Shown here: positions 49,972 to 59,318 of the stretch, in pieces | Layout: the number at the start of each line of letters is the position of its first letter | Numbering within the stretch: position 1 is the stretch's first letter | IMG/VR virus record: IMGVR_UViG_3300047310_000412 | Location: 19,953 to 83,952 of that record | Length of the DNA stretch: 64,000 nucleotides | Strand: one strand, 5' to 3' | From: a virus | Translations under genes and position numbers: made by a program | Notes under the pieces: model-generated | Database searches by the model: none | Told to the model about the DNA's origin: nothing | The model's input: only the letters and a program-made list of their open reading frames with translations

Positions 49972-52835
49972 GCCACCGGGGTCCGGCCGGCCCACCGCAT
50001 AGTCAGGGGCCAATCACGATCATAGATTGCTGTCTTCTGTTTGCTTGTCGGCGTCCTGCCTTCATTGCCGGCGACGTGGACATGCGTGTCATTCTTCACC
50101 ACGACATGCTGCTGCGATTTGTTGCCCCAGATGCGACTGGCAGCATCAGCCCCCCACGTCGCTGACGACACCTGTTGCCCTGCCCGCTTAATTTGCTCGA
50201 TCGTCTTGTGGTAATCATCGGGATGGACGACGCCGCCACGACGCTGCGTCCCCTCCAGTTCGCCGGTAAAGCCGTAGTGAAATTCTTTGGCCATTGTACC
50301 GAGTTGCGCGTTGATCTTCGCTGCATCCTTGACACCGGCACCAACGCCCACAAGGACGACGTTCGCTCCAACATCGTGCAGTTCCTGCACCGTCTTTTTG
50401 ACGGCCTCCATCTGAGATGGATCAAAGCCCGCATTGGGATTGCTGCCGCTAGCCAGCGCGATCGACTTACCGGCGTAATCTTTTATGTGCGCGTGGATGC
50501 GCTCATAAATCTGCTTTGGCGTGGTGCCGCCAACCGCATCGGCAAATTTGCCTGCACCCCCATGTAAGCCCAATACTGTATCGACACCATCCGCAATCGA
50601 GTCTCCGATCGCCACCATGAGCGAACCAAAACCGGTGCCCGTGCTGGGCGCGGCGGCAGCACCGGGAGCGGGAGCGGTGGGCGGTACATCCGGCGTAATC
50701 CCGGCATTGGCCCGCTGATAGGTCTGTTCCACTTCCGACATCGGTTGCGATTGCGAACCGTGCCAAGTGCCGCGAATGCTTGCTCTGGCAGCACCAACAT
50801 CGGTGCTTTTACCGTAGGCCCCGTGGGTTATTTCATTCGCACGCTTCATAAAATAGCGCGTCTGCGCCGCAACATCCTTTGTCGGTTCTTTCACTCCGTT
50901 TTCTTTTGCCCACTTCAAATAGCCCGGTAGCTCGCCGCCAGCGAAGAATTGGTACGGCCCAAAGCTCGCCTCTCCTTTGATGCCCGATGGTGCCCATGAT
51001 TGGGTCCAGCCACCCTCGCCCAAGCCAACCGCTAGCGTGGCTTTGATGGCGGCTTCGGTCCAACCGGCCTTACGCATCTCGTTGACGGCGACTGCGGCAA
51101 AGTTCCCCTTGTCGTTGATCGCACCGCTCGGCCCGGTCAACGTAGTGTCGGGACCGCTGCTGCCGCCTGGACCGCCTGGACCGCCTGGGCCGCCTGGAGC
51201 ATTCCTGGGCGGCCTGCCACTGCCGGGACCGATCCCGGCGTCATGTAGCGCATCCTTAAACGAGTCCTTCCACCGGTCTACGGTATCGTCACCAAGTTCC
51301 AATTGCGGTTTGTAGGACGTGTCACCGGCAAACCATGAGACAAACTGATCGAGCAGCCGGCGCGACGTATCAAATAATCCGCCGCTGCCACCCGAGAAGA
51401 AGGATTGCAGCCCTTGGCTGATAGCGGTGGGCAGCACCATCTCGCCCGCGTGGGCATTGATCGGCACGATACCGCCGTGCTGGAAGCCCAGCCGCTTCAT
51501 ACGGGCATTATAGGCGCGCTCGTAGCGCTCGTAGGCGGCAGAACCCGGTTGCCCATTCTGGAGGCGCTGGAGCGGCTGTATCCGGCTTCCCGGCCCGACC
51601 TTACCGTAGTCCTCCTTGAGCTTCTGCCATATCCCCCCTAGCCAGTTCAGGGGATCGCCAACCGTATGCTTCCTGGGCGGTCCCAACGGCTGCGGCGTGG
51701 GTTGCCCAGACGGCGCTATGGGCGGGAGCTTTTCTTCTCCCTCCTTGGCCCCGGTGAACCCCCGGTTGATCCACTTCCGGAAGTCGTCGAATTTCTCCTT
51801 GCGCACTTTCTGCTGCTCTGGCGTCAGGAATTTGTCAGGGAGAAAGAGCACCGCAGCGGAGAGCGCCGTCAGCGGGCCGAGCACCCCTAAGACAGAAGCC
51901 CGCCATTGGCCAAAGAAGCCCAGCATTGCCAGGGCTTTGCTACCCACCCAGATGAGCAGAAATGCTTCAACAATAGGTCCGAGATGATCCAGCGATTTCT
52001 CGATCGTGGGCATCATCGTCATCAAGCGCTCGAACATCGCAGTGAATTGTTTTTGCGTCTCGGGATTGATCAGCCATTGCTGAAATGCGTCTGCTATCTT
52101 GACAATGGTCCCGAGAAGAGAATTGCCTTTATCATCCTTTTTGGTAAGAAGTTCGAGAAAGGCAATGTTCAGCGTCTTGCCAAGCAGTTCTAATTCTCGA
52201 TTGGCCTTGGCAGAGGCGGCAGCGGCCTCTTCCGGCGTAGTCTTCAGCTTCTTCCAAGACTCATCGATTTCATTGGCAAATTTAAGGGATGCAGCCTTCT
52301 GAAGTTCAAGCTGACGAATTTGTTCTTTTGTCTGATCGTTTGTAGCAGTCGATAATTCGTACAGGAATTTCTGTACGGACTCCGATTGCCAATCACCGCC
52401 TGCTGCATTGACGATCGCTTCGAGCTTGTCCCGTGCCTTCTCCATAAACACGGTGACATTACCGCCGAAATCACCAACAAGATTGGCGGCATTCGACATT
52501 CGACCGGGTATGGTCTGAAATTCCATACCCAAGCTATTGATCGTTCCCTGCGCTTGCGCGGCGCTCATCCCAGCGCCGATAAAGAGATTACCCAGCCGAT
52601 CAATCGCAGAGGCCGTCGTGCCGCTGGATTTCGCGAGATAATCGAGAGGCGCGTAAGCGTTGGTGGTCCGCCGCACCATCTCCTCGATGCCGACGATCGC
52701 GGCCAGAGCCGCAATCCGGACACCATTCAGCCCCTGGACGCCCTGCTGGATGCCCTGCTGGAATTTCCGCGACGAGACTTCATCAACGGCATAAGTCAGC
52801 CGGATGACAAAGCTCTGGAGGACGCTCTCAGCCAT
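49968..52835 (-). CDS. Tape-measure protein 2 with lysozyme-type and SGNH-hydrolase domains
   Basis: The 955-residue protein starts MAESVLQSFVIRLTYAV. Residues 1-110 (GLNGVRIAALAAIVGIEEM, VRRTTNAYAPLDYL) and GIVPINAHAGEMVLPTAIS near 455 are shared with the next gene's product. About 585-700 is a tail-lysozyme-like domain (AVGLGEGGWTQSW, ASFGPYQFFAGG). About 735-895 is an SGNH/GDSL-type domain (VAIGDSIADG, later VHPDDYH), suggesting an esterase acting on surface polymers. It sets tail length and may help cross the wall. It is one of two tandem paralogues. Confidence 0.8.
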   Translation of the reverse strand: MAESVLQSFVIRLTYAVDEVSSRKFQQGIQQGVQGLNGVRIAALAAIVGIEEMVRRTTNAYAPLDYLAKSSGTTASAIDRLGNLFIGAGMSAAQAQGTINSLGMEFQTIPGRMSNAANLVGDFGGNVTVFMEKARDKLEAIVNAAGGDWQSESVQKFLYELSTATNDQTKEQIRQLELQKAASLKFANEIDESWKKLKTTPEEAAAASAKANRELELLGKTLNIAFLELLTKKDDKGNSLLGTIVKIADAFQQWLINPETQKQFTAMFERLMTMMPTIEKSLDHLGPIVEAFLLIWVGSKALAMLGFFGQWRASVLGVLGPLTALSAAVLFLPDKFLTPEQQKVRKEKFDDFRKWINRGFTGAKEGEEKLPPIAPSGQPTPQPLGPPRKHTVGDPLNWLGGIWQKLKEDYGKVGPGSRIQPLQRLQNGQPGSAAYERYERAYNARMKRLGFQHGGIVPINAHAGEMVLPTAISQGLQSFFSGGSGGLFDTSRRLLDQFVSWFAGDTSYKPQLELGDDTVDRWKDSFKDALHDAGIGPGSGRPPRNAPGGPGGPGGPGGSSGPDTTLTGPSGAINDKGNFAAVAVNEMRKAGWTEAAIKATLAVGLGEGGWTQSWAPSGIKGEASFGPYQFFAGGELPGYLKWAKENGVKEPTKDVAAQTRYFMKRANEITHGAYGKSTDVGAARASIRGTWHGSQSQPMSEVEQTYQRANAGITPDVPPTAPAPGAAAAPSTGTGFGSLMVAIGDSIADGVDTVLGLHGGAGKFADAVGGTTPKQIYERIHAHIKDYAGKSIALASGSNPNAGFDPSQMEAVKKTVQELHDVGANVVLVGVGAGVKDAAKINAQLGTMAKEFHYGFTGELEGTQRRGGVVHPDDYHKTIEQIKRAGQQVSSATWGADAASRIWGNKSQQHVVVKNDTHVHVAGNEGRTPTSKQKTAIYDRDWPLTMRWAGRTPVA

Positions 52836-55390
52836 TAGGCAACCTTCCGCGTCAAATCACTGACAAAGCGTGAATTAGCCGAGTTCTGCGCCGTCTGCAC
52901 CGCCGTAGCAGTGGCAGTGGGGCTATCGTTACCGTGGACGTAAATATGCTGCTCGTGTCGCGCATCGACGCGGACAGTGCGCGTGGAGTGTGCGCCCAAC
53001 GGCGTTGAGACGTGCATAGTAGCCGCGTGAGTGACGGCGCGTGCGGCAGCGACGCGGAAACCGTCTGCGTGCGTCTTGGCTGTGGCGGCAATCTTGGCAA
53101 CAGTGGTAGCGAGCGTCCTGCCGGCATCCGATTGCTTACCGCCTTGGGCGGCTTTTTCCTTCTCGCTGTATTCATGCCATTTTTTAAGTTCGCTAGGAGA
53201 GAGAACTCCTGGCGGATAAGACTTTCCGCCCTCAACCAATTCCTTATCGCGATCGGGGACGCCGTGCGATGGGTCAGGCACAAACGCGTCAGCAACAGCT
53301 TTGACGCTCTCAGCAGCCGCTTTGGTAACGGTTGCAGTAACCTTGGCAACGGCAGGCTTGACAACTTCGGCTGACGGTGCAGCCGGTGCCGGCTTTGCTT
53401 CCGCTGCGGCCTTGCGACGGCGAATGGCCTCGCGCGCCAGTTCAGCATCGCGCACTTCAAAATGCCCGGTGTCCTTGCGGTTGTGAAATAGGTCGCCTGG
53501 GTAAAGCCCCCAGGATTTCGCAAGCTCGTTTTCCTCTACCACCGGCAGCGTTTTTCCGCCTCCGCGTATCCCGTAACCGATCTGGTTGACATCGATCGCA
53601 CGACCCAAGGGATGGTAGCTGGCATTGCCGGGACGCTCTCCGACACCACCATGCGCCGGTCCTATGACACCGCCGCGCTTCTCGTATTCATCGATGAAGC
53701 CCTTGAAGTTTTCGGCAAATTCGGAAGCAACTTCAAATTTGGCACCTGACGTGGAAGTAACGACCGTCGTGTTCTTGTGTGACGCTGGTGTTCCGGCGGG
53801 AGCCATCGGGTCCATGTGACCTGGACTACCGGCCGGGCCGCCGGTACTAGGCCCGCTAGGGCCGCTAGGCCGGTCACCGCTACTACCGGCATCGTCACCA
53901 CCGCGCGCGATATTAACGTCCCTTAATACTTCCAGCATCGCGTCTTGCATGTGGTCCAGGGTATCTTCGCCCAGTTCCGCTTGCGGCTTATAAGAATTGT
54001 CACCGGTAAACCACGCGACAAAGCTGTCGAGCATCCGACGCGATGTACTGAATAAGCCGCCCGAACCGCCCGAGAAGAAGCCTTGCAATCCGCTGCTGAT
54101 AGCAGTGGGGAGGACCATCTCGCCGGCATGCGCGTTGATCGGCACAATGCCGCCTTTTGCAAAGCCAAGCTCGCCGCTATCGGGCGGCTTGACCAACGCA
54201 TTGGGGTCCAGCCCCATCTTCCAGAAGCCGTGCTTTTGATAGAGCCGCCATAGCTCCCAAACCGACGCCCCGAGACCAACGATGCCAGCACCAAGCGTGA
54301 GGCCGCCTATCACCGCGCCACCACCGCCTGCTGCGCCCCCTGCCGCCCCGCCCGCTGCCCCGCCTGCCGCAGCACCGCCTGCCGCCCCGCCTGCCGCAGC
54401 ACCGCCCGCTGCCCCGCCTGCCGCAGCACCAGCACACAGTCCACTGAAGACGCTGGCCAAGCCTCTGAAGAACATTAAGATACCAAGAGCCTTATCGGTG
54501 GCCCAGAGAGTAATCATTCCTATCATAATCTTGTCGATATGAGTTATCGACCATTCGATAGCCGGCAGCAGCACCATGATCTTGTCGAAAATCCCGGTGA
54601 ACTGCTTCTGCGTATCGTCATCAATCAGCCACGTCCGTAATTTATCCGCTATCTCAGTAATATAATCGAGAAGGGACTTGCCATTAACTTCCTTTGTCAG
54701 CAATTCGGTAAAAGCGATCTGTAACGTCTTGCCGACAAGTTCGAACGCTAGACTAGCTTTGCGGGCCTCTGCCGCTGCCTTTGCTACATCGACACCGGTG
54801 TCCTTATAAATCTTGTCAACTTTTTGGGCGAAATCGCTGGCTTCCTGCCAATTGAGATGCAATTGGCGGATTTGCTCCGTCGCCTTGGCACCAACTACCT
54901 CGGTAAGATTATTGACATAGGCCAGCACGTTATAGTTTTGCGTGTCGCCATGAGCCGCCGCTAAAACAGCGGTGTACTTCTCAGTGGCCTTCACCATAAA
55001 ATCGTTGACGCCGTCGAACTTCTGGTTGATCGCGGCTTCTGCCGCTTTCTGCTTGGTGGGGACCGTTACAAATTCCGTCCCCAATTCATTGACGGTCGCC
55101 TTTGCTGCCTCGGCGCTCATCCCAGCGCCGACAAAGAGGCTGGATAAATGCTCGATCGCGGCGGCCGACGTACCGGAAGAGCGACTGAGAATATCGAGGC
55201 TGGCGTAGACGTTTGTCGTGCGCCTGACCATTTCCTCGATGCCGACAACCGCCGCCAGCGCGGCGATGCGGATCGTGTTTAGCCCCTCAATACTCTGCTT
55301 GATCCCCGCGCCGAACCGCTTGATCGCTACATCATCGACCGCATAGTTGAGCTTGATGATGAAGCTCTGGAGGACGTTTGCATCAGCCAC
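52835..55390 (-). CDS. Tape-measure protein 1 with M15-type peptidase domain
   Basis: The 851-residue protein uses a GTG start overlapping the preceding stop. Residues 1-110 (NTIRIAALAAVVGIEEMVR, VGAGMSAEAAKATVNELG) are clearly homologous to tape-measure protein 2. A run of AAAGGAAGGA-type repeats lies near 320-355. GIVPINAHAGEMVLPTAIS is shared. About 555-650 resemble a D-Ala-D-Ala carboxypeptidase-type M15 metallopeptidase (SYHPLGRAIDVNQ, HxxxxxxxD, and TGHFE). The C-terminus is rich in Ala/Lys. It determines tail length and probably opens peptidoglycan. Confidence 0.8.
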   Translation of the reverse strand: MADANVLQSFIIKLNYAVDDVAIKRFGAGIKQSIEGLNTIRIAALAAVVGIEEMVRRTTNVYASLDILSRSSGTSAAAIEHLSSLFVGAGMSAEAAKATVNELGTEFVTVPTKQKAAEAAINQKFDGVNDFMVKATEKYTAVLAAAHGDTQNYNVLAYVNNLTEVVGAKATEQIRQLHLNWQEASDFAQKVDKIYKDTGVDVAKAAAEARKASLAFELVGKTLQIAFTELLTKEVNGKSLLDYITEIADKLRTWLIDDDTQKQFTGIFDKIMVLLPAIEWSITHIDKIMIGMITLWATDKALGILMFFRGLASVFSGLCAGAAAGGAAGGAAAGGAAGGAAAGGAAGGAAGGAAGGGGAVIGGLTLGAGIVGLGASVWELWRLYQKHGFWKMGLDPNALVKPPDSGELGFAKGGIVPINAHAGEMVLPTAISSGLQGFFSGGSGGLFSTSRRMLDSFVAWFTGDNSYKPQAELGEDTLDHMQDAMLEVLRDVNIARGGDDAGSSGDRPSGPSGPSTGGPAGSPGHMDPMAPAGTPASHKNTTVVTSTSGAKFEVASEFAENFKGFIDEYEKRGGVIGPAHGGVGERPGNASYHPLGRAIDVNQIGYGIRGGGKTLPVVEENELAKSWGLYPGDLFHNRKDTGHFEVRDAELAREAIRRRKAAAEAKPAPAAPSAEVVKPAVAKVTATVTKAAAESVKAVADAFVPDPSHGVPDRDKELVEGGKSYPPGVLSPSELKKWHEYSEKEKAAQGGKQSDAGRTLATTVAKIAATAKTHADGFRVAAARAVTHAATMHVSTPLGAHSTRTVRVDARHEQHIYVHGNDSPTATATAVQTAQNSANSRFVSDLTRKVA

Positions 55391-55562
55391 GGTATGCGTC
55401 CTCCTGCGCCTCGTGGACGCGGGCTTGGTTCTCGTCGCGGATTTCCATAGCCTCGTTCATGCGTGCGACATCCAAGAGACCAAGTGTCCCGTCGATCAAA
55501 CTCTCGTAGTGACACATGCCTTCTAGGACCGGGCGCATCACCCAGTCCTCTTCCTCGTTCAT
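55383..55562 (-). CDS. Small tail-assembly protein (DUF6889-like)
   Basis: A 59-residue minus-strand frame lies between the chaperone and tape-measure genes. Its ATG overlaps the chaperone stop (ATGA) and its stop overlaps the tape-measure GTG. The product, MNEEEDWVMRPVLEGMC, then YESLIDGTLGLLDVARMNEA, matches the short DUF6889 pattern seen directly upstream of tape-measure genes. It probably replaces the frameshift product of other tail-assembly chaperone pairs. Confidence 0.75.
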   Translation of the reverse strand: MNEEEDWVMRPVLEGMCHYESLIDGTLGLLDVARMNEAMEIRDENQARVHEAQEDAYRG

Positions 55563-55996
55563 TGCAACGAAGGTAATGCTTCCTGTGAAGCCTCTCCCCC
55601 CAAACCGTTTGTTTGGGGTGCGGGAAAAAAAGCGCCGAGATTGTCCTGTATCGTCGCAAAGGCAAGCTGAAGCATCGCCTGCAAATCCATGTCCTCGAAC
55701 ATAAAATCGCCTTGCGGCGTCATCACCGGCACCCAGTTGCGGCCGTTAAACGTCGCGCATGTCCCGAGGCACGTCTTGATGATCCATTCGCTGTCCTCGA
55801 CCGACATATCGGAAATCGCCTGTGCCACCGGGCCAAGCGAGTTCCAGAACGTAGCGTCACCGCTGGGCGAGAAGGTAGACGTTGTCTCGCCCAGCCCGCT
55901 GAACAGGGGCAAGAGCTTGCGCACCAGATGAAACTGCTTAAACGCGTCCAGTTTTCCCGTGCGATATTTTCGCACGCCGATATCAAGCTCTTGCAT
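55559..55996 (-). CDS. Tail assembly chaperone
   Basis: The 145-residue protein starts MQELDIGVRKYRTGKLD. KLDAFKQFHLVRKLLPLFSG and MSVEDSEWIIKTCLGTC match the tail-assembly chaperone pattern of contractile phages. It lies between the tube gene and the tape-measure gene, where these chaperones occur, and coats the tape-measure protein during tail assembly. The stop overlaps the next start by 4 bases. Confidence 0.7.
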   Translation of the reverse strand: MQELDIGVRKYRTGKLDAFKQFHLVRKLLPLFSGLGETTSTFSPSGDATFWNSLGPVAQAISDMSVEDSEWIIKTCLGTCATFNGRNWVPVMTPQGDFMFEDMDLQAMLQLAFATIQDNLGAFFPAPQTNGLGGEASQEALPSLQ

Positions 55997-56023
55997 TGCT
56001 CAGCCCCCGGCTAGATCAGATGG

Positions 56024-56491
56024 TTAAGCGACGACGGCGACGTTGACCTGTAATCCCTGGCCCAGATCAAAATCGACAATGCCGGCGTGGAACACCCAGG
56101 ACATCTCGGCGGCGTCCTTGCTGTAGGTAACATCGGCGAACTTGCCGAACGCCACCTGTTGCGCGGTGATCACGTCGTTGCGCTGGAGATCGCGGATCGA
56201 GATGACGTTCTGCCCGTGGACACCGGAGAACTCGGTGTCGCCCTTATACATCATCGACAGCACGCGGTTCATCGGGCTGGTCTTCAAGAGGCGAATGGTG
56301 ATGTTCGCCCCCTTGCCTGCGTGCAGATTGTGCATGACACAACCATCCGCGCCGATCACCATCGTTGACTTGTCCTCGACCATAGTGATCGTCAGACCGC
56401 CTTCGGTCGCGCACGATCCGGCACCGACATTGGCGATCCCATTGGGACCGGTGATGCTCGCCATGATGTCTTGAAACGAGTACGTAGCCAT
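56024..56491 (-). CDS. Tail tube protein (DUF3277)
   Basis: The 155-residue protein starts MATYSFQDIMASITGPN after AAAGGAGTGGG. MVEDKSTMVIGADGCVMHN, KTSPMNRVLSMMYKGDTEF and NVISIRDLQRNDVITAQQ match the DUF3277 tube family of KPP10-type myoviruses. It forms the inner tube of the contractile tail. The gene follows the sheath as usual. Confidence 0.85.
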   Translation of the reverse strand: MATYSFQDIMASITGPNGIANVGAGSCATEGGLTITMVEDKSTMVIGADGCVMHNLHAGKGANITIRLLKTSPMNRVLSMMYKGDTEFSGVHGQNVISIRDLQRNDVITAQQVAFGKFADVTYSKDAAEMSWVFHAGIVDFDLGQGLQVNVAVVA

Positions 56492-56514
56492 TTTAACCCA
56501 CTCCTTTCAACGGA

Positions 56515-57999
56515 TTAGCGGTTAACATTGATCAAAACATTGGCGAAGTGAATGGCACCGGCCAGCTTCACCGCGATCTGGATCAGCGGAGCGATACGCG
56601 CTTCGCGATCGGACTGGGCCTGGGTCTCGACCAGATTGGCAAACGTGTACCAGCCGCGTGCCAGAAGATCGCCCTGGATCAATTCACCAAAACCCGGTGC
56701 GTTCCAGATACCCGGCGCGATCAAGCCGTTGTTGACGCCTTGGGCAAGCCCGCCATCGGCGGCATTGACCAGTGTGTGGACACCGGGATTGGTCTGCGGG
56801 ACTTTAGGCTGCGTGTAGAGCGTGTTCCAGACATCGTTCTGCACGCGGTTGCTGAGCCAGTCGAGACCGTGCATTTCATCAAAGTATGCACGCCCGGACA
56901 TCACGCCTTCTTGGTTGATCGACGTGCCGTTGTTGTAGATGACGTAGACGTTGCAGCGCTTCGACGCGATGGTCGATGCTTGCGCCCCGGTGAGCAATTC
57001 GGGGACGACCCCAGGCTCGACTTTGAACTTCATGGTGATCGTGGTGTTTATGCCTTCGAAGTTCGTAGTGAGCGCGCGACCAAAGAAACTGCAAATCGCG
57101 AAGGCGTTGTTGATCGAATACTGGATCACCGTCCGCGTGTAGTCGGCCAGCATCAACTGGCTGGCCAAATCGAGCGACGACGACGGATCGAGGATCGTCG
57201 CTTCGGCTGTGGTGATGCCATAGAGATGCTTATCGGTCGCCGCCTCCAGATAGCCCGAGCAGGCTATGTGCTGGGCGTCGGTCAGCGGGACGGAGGCAGC
57301 AAATGTCGCCGCGTACCAGCCGCGCCCATCGACGCGCGCCAGCGCTGCCACGGGCGTTTCGGGCGCGAGACCGGTGGACGAGCGCTCGGCCAGCGCCATC
57401 GTCATGTGCAGCTTCGCCGAAAGATCGGTGCCGCTGGTCGGCGCGGTGAGGAACGAGACCGCCGATTGCGGGCCGGTGGTGCCGCTGCCCAACAGAAACT
57501 GCTGCCCGTTCCACTGGAACGTCGCATTGGGAGCCAGAAGCTGAAGCGCCGTCTGGATGATACTCGCCACCGCATTGAGATTGGTCGCACCGGCAAAGCT
57601 GAGACCGGCGACATGCGTCGGTGTCGCTGCCCCGTCGAGCGTGACGCTAAAGCCGCCGGCCGTCACCGCGATCCAGGGAGCCATCAACTGCTCCAAGAGA
57701 GGCAACGGACCACCGGTCAGTTGCCCCTTGGTCGCGGTCCTGGCCCACGTGCCGATATAGAGGATCGCTGGTGTCGGAACCTGCGAGAAATACAAATCCG
57801 CCGCATAGTATTCGGGTGCGGTGGTGCCGTAGTCGCCAGCCACGTCATCGATCCGGTTGTACTCGCGGATCGCTTCGCCGCTGTCGATAAATGGCGTGTC
57901 GCCCATGACCAAGAGCGTGTCGAACCGCGTAGCCACGGCGGCCTGCGGGGAAAAGTTGACCTGTACGTCAACGACGCGTGAAACCGATAAGCCTTGCAT
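56515..57999 (-). CDS. Tail sheath protein (DUF3383)
   Basis: The 494-residue protein starts MQGLSVSRVVDVQVNFS. SPQAAVATRFDTLLVMGDT, YNRIDDVAGDYGTTAPEYY and QVPTPAILYIGTWART match the DUF3383 sheath family. It forms the contractile outer sheath; its presence with DUF3277 defines the myovirus type. Length fits the family. Confidence 0.85.
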   Translation of the reverse strand: MQGLSVSRVVDVQVNFSPQAAVATRFDTLLVMGDTPFIDSGEAIREYNRIDDVAGDYGTTAPEYYAADLYFSQVPTPAILYIGTWARTATKGQLTGGPLPLLEQLMAPWIAVTAGGFSVTLDGAATPTHVAGLSFAGATNLNAVASIIQTALQLLAPNATFQWNGQQFLLGSGTTGPQSAVSFLTAPTSGTDLSAKLHMTMALAERSSTGLAPETPVAALARVDGRGWYAATFAASVPLTDAQHIACSGYLEAATDKHLYGITTAEATILDPSSSLDLASQLMLADYTRTVIQYSINNAFAICSFFGRALTTNFEGINTTITMKFKVEPGVVPELLTGAQASTIASKRCNVYVIYNNGTSINQEGVMSGRAYFDEMHGLDWLSNRVQNDVWNTLYTQPKVPQTNPGVHTLVNAADGGLAQGVNNGLIAPGIWNAPGFGELIQGDLLARGWYTFANLVETQAQSDREARIAPLIQIAVKLAGAIHFANVLINVNR

Positions 58000-58008
58000 G
58001 GCTCTCTC

Positions 58009-58224
58009 CTATGCGTTAACCGGATCGTGGGTAAGCGTCGTCGGCGGCTGCGCAGCCTGTAACGCAGCAACATCAGCCTGCAACTGGGCGACCAGTGTCT
58101 CAAGCGAAGTAGCCCGATCTTGCAGCGCAGTGATTTCCTGGCGCGCAATCTCGAAGTTATCCCGCACGTTGGACGTGTAGGCCTTGCCTTCATGCGGGAT
58201 AGAGCTATCGATCTGCGATGCCAT
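58009..58224 (-). CDS. Small coiled-coil protein
   Basis: The 71-residue protein starts MASQIDSSIPHEGKAYT; its ATG overlaps the preceding stop (TGATG). FEIARQEITALQDRATSLET and LVAQLQADVAALQAAQPP form a clear coiled coil. It lies between the neck protein and the sheath; perhaps a small structural or chaperone protein. Confidence 0.65.
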   Translation of the reverse strand: MASQIDSSIPHEGKAYTSNVRDNFEIARQEITALQDRATSLETLVAQLQADVAALQAAQPPTTLTHDPVNA

Positions 58225-58850
58225 CAAACCCCCTCACGGTCGGTATCCCATTCGACATCGACCGTCTGCGTAGTGCCCGGCGGATTGGCGAGGATCACGC
58301 CCTTCGCACGGACCAGATCGCGGATCAGATAAATCCGGCGGACTTCGCGGTTTACGATGATTTCCAGATCGTAGCGGTCGCGCCACTGCTGGCGAAAGAG
58401 ATCGGGGACGTGGTCGATCGTCTGCGCCTCGACCAGCCCTACCGCATTCAGCTTCCAGAACTGGCGGTTCTGCTCGACATAGAGACCATCGCGCAGCATC
58501 GAGCAGTTGTCGCCGGCATTCGGCCCATAGCAGGATACGCGATAAGTCACCTGTTCCTGCCGGCGCACGCGGTCATAGCCCGCAAGACCGCCGGTTGCGT
58601 CGCCGTAGTGCTGGCTGGATGGTTCGAAGCTCGCCGTGACGCGGGTTATCCCGCAAGCCGCCCAATCAACCGAGACATCGGGCGTGGGCGGCGGATTGGG
58701 TTGCCATCGCGGGCGTACCAGATTGCCCGGCAAGCCAATAATCCCGGCAACGTGGGCCTGGAGGAAATTCTCCCAACTGACCTGTAGCAGTGTCTCGGTA
58801 GGCGAAGGACCGAGATAGCCGGGATATCTACTGTCGGCGGCAAAGGGCAT
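58224..58850 (-). CDS. Neck / tail-terminator-like protein
   Basis: The 208-residue protein starts MPFAADSRYPGYLGPSP. GIIGLPGNLVRPRWQPNPPP and DVSVDWAACGITRVTASF match the neck-terminator family found between head-completion and sheath genes in KPP10-type phages. It would cap the tail at the head-proximal end. Its stop overlaps the next start by a base. Confidence 0.6.
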   Translation of the reverse strand: MPFAADSRYPGYLGPSPTETLLQVSWENFLQAHVAGIIGLPGNLVRPRWQPNPPPTPDVSVDWAACGITRVTASFEPSSQHYGDATGGLAGYDRVRRQEQVTYRVSCYGPNAGDNCSMLRDGLYVEQNRQFWKLNAVGLVEAQTIDHVPDLFRQQWRDRYDLEIIVNREVRRIYLIRDLVRAKGVILANPPGTTQTVDVEWDTDREGV

Positions 58851-59309
58851 CTAATGCACCGTGCCGCCGCTATACGGTGTCGGAACCGGCCCCGCCGGAT
58901 CATCGCCGCCCTTTTGCGGCGGCGGCGGATCGATCGCGTTGATCGAGACCGCGACGACGTGGATAAAGCCCCGCCCATAACCCGCGTAATCGTCCAGCGC
59001 GCGCACGACAAAGACCGAGCCGTGCCAGTAGATATGATCGGGATGCGTGACGACGTTGCCCAGTTCGTCGGTCGATGTCCCCTGGAAGCGGAATGGCGAA
59101 TAGACATCGATCGCCTTGTTGAAATATTCCTCTTCCGGCAGTCGCTGTAAGTCGTTGGGGCCGGCCGCCGTCACCACCGCGCGCGTGGTGATCGATTTCT
59201 CCGTCACCGTGTTCCGGCCGTTATTGTCCATGACGACGGTGCGACGAACGACAACGATATTGTCCCAAAAGCTGGGATCGAAGGCATCGTTAACGTCGAG
59301 TAAAGGCAT
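58851..59309 (-). CDS. Probable head-tail joining protein
   Basis: The 152-residue protein starts MPLLDVNDAFDPSFWDN. It is beta-rich (IVVVRRTVVMDNNGRNTVTE, GSVFVVRALDDYAGYGRGF). Its place between the gp10-like and neck-terminator genes is where head-completion or stopper proteins lie. Role inferred from synteny. Confidence 0.55.
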   Translation of the reverse strand: MPLLDVNDAFDPSFWDNIVVVRRTVVMDNNGRNTVTEKSITTRAVVTAAGPNDLQRLPEEEYFNKAIDVYSPFRFQGTSTDELGNVVTHPDHIYWHGSVFVVRALDDYAGYGRGFIHVVAVSINAIDPPPPQKGGDDPAGPVPTPYSGGTVH

Positions 59310-59318
59310 AATACGCCT

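Noticed and set aside
54290-54430. GC-rich microsatellite as possible sequencing error in the tape measure
   Set aside because: The run stays in frame as Ala/Gly repeats and the conserved domains on both sides remain intact.
56548-57981. 477-codon plus-strand frame opposite the sheath gene
   Set aside because: Arg-rich shadow; the sheath on the minus strand has clear family motifs.
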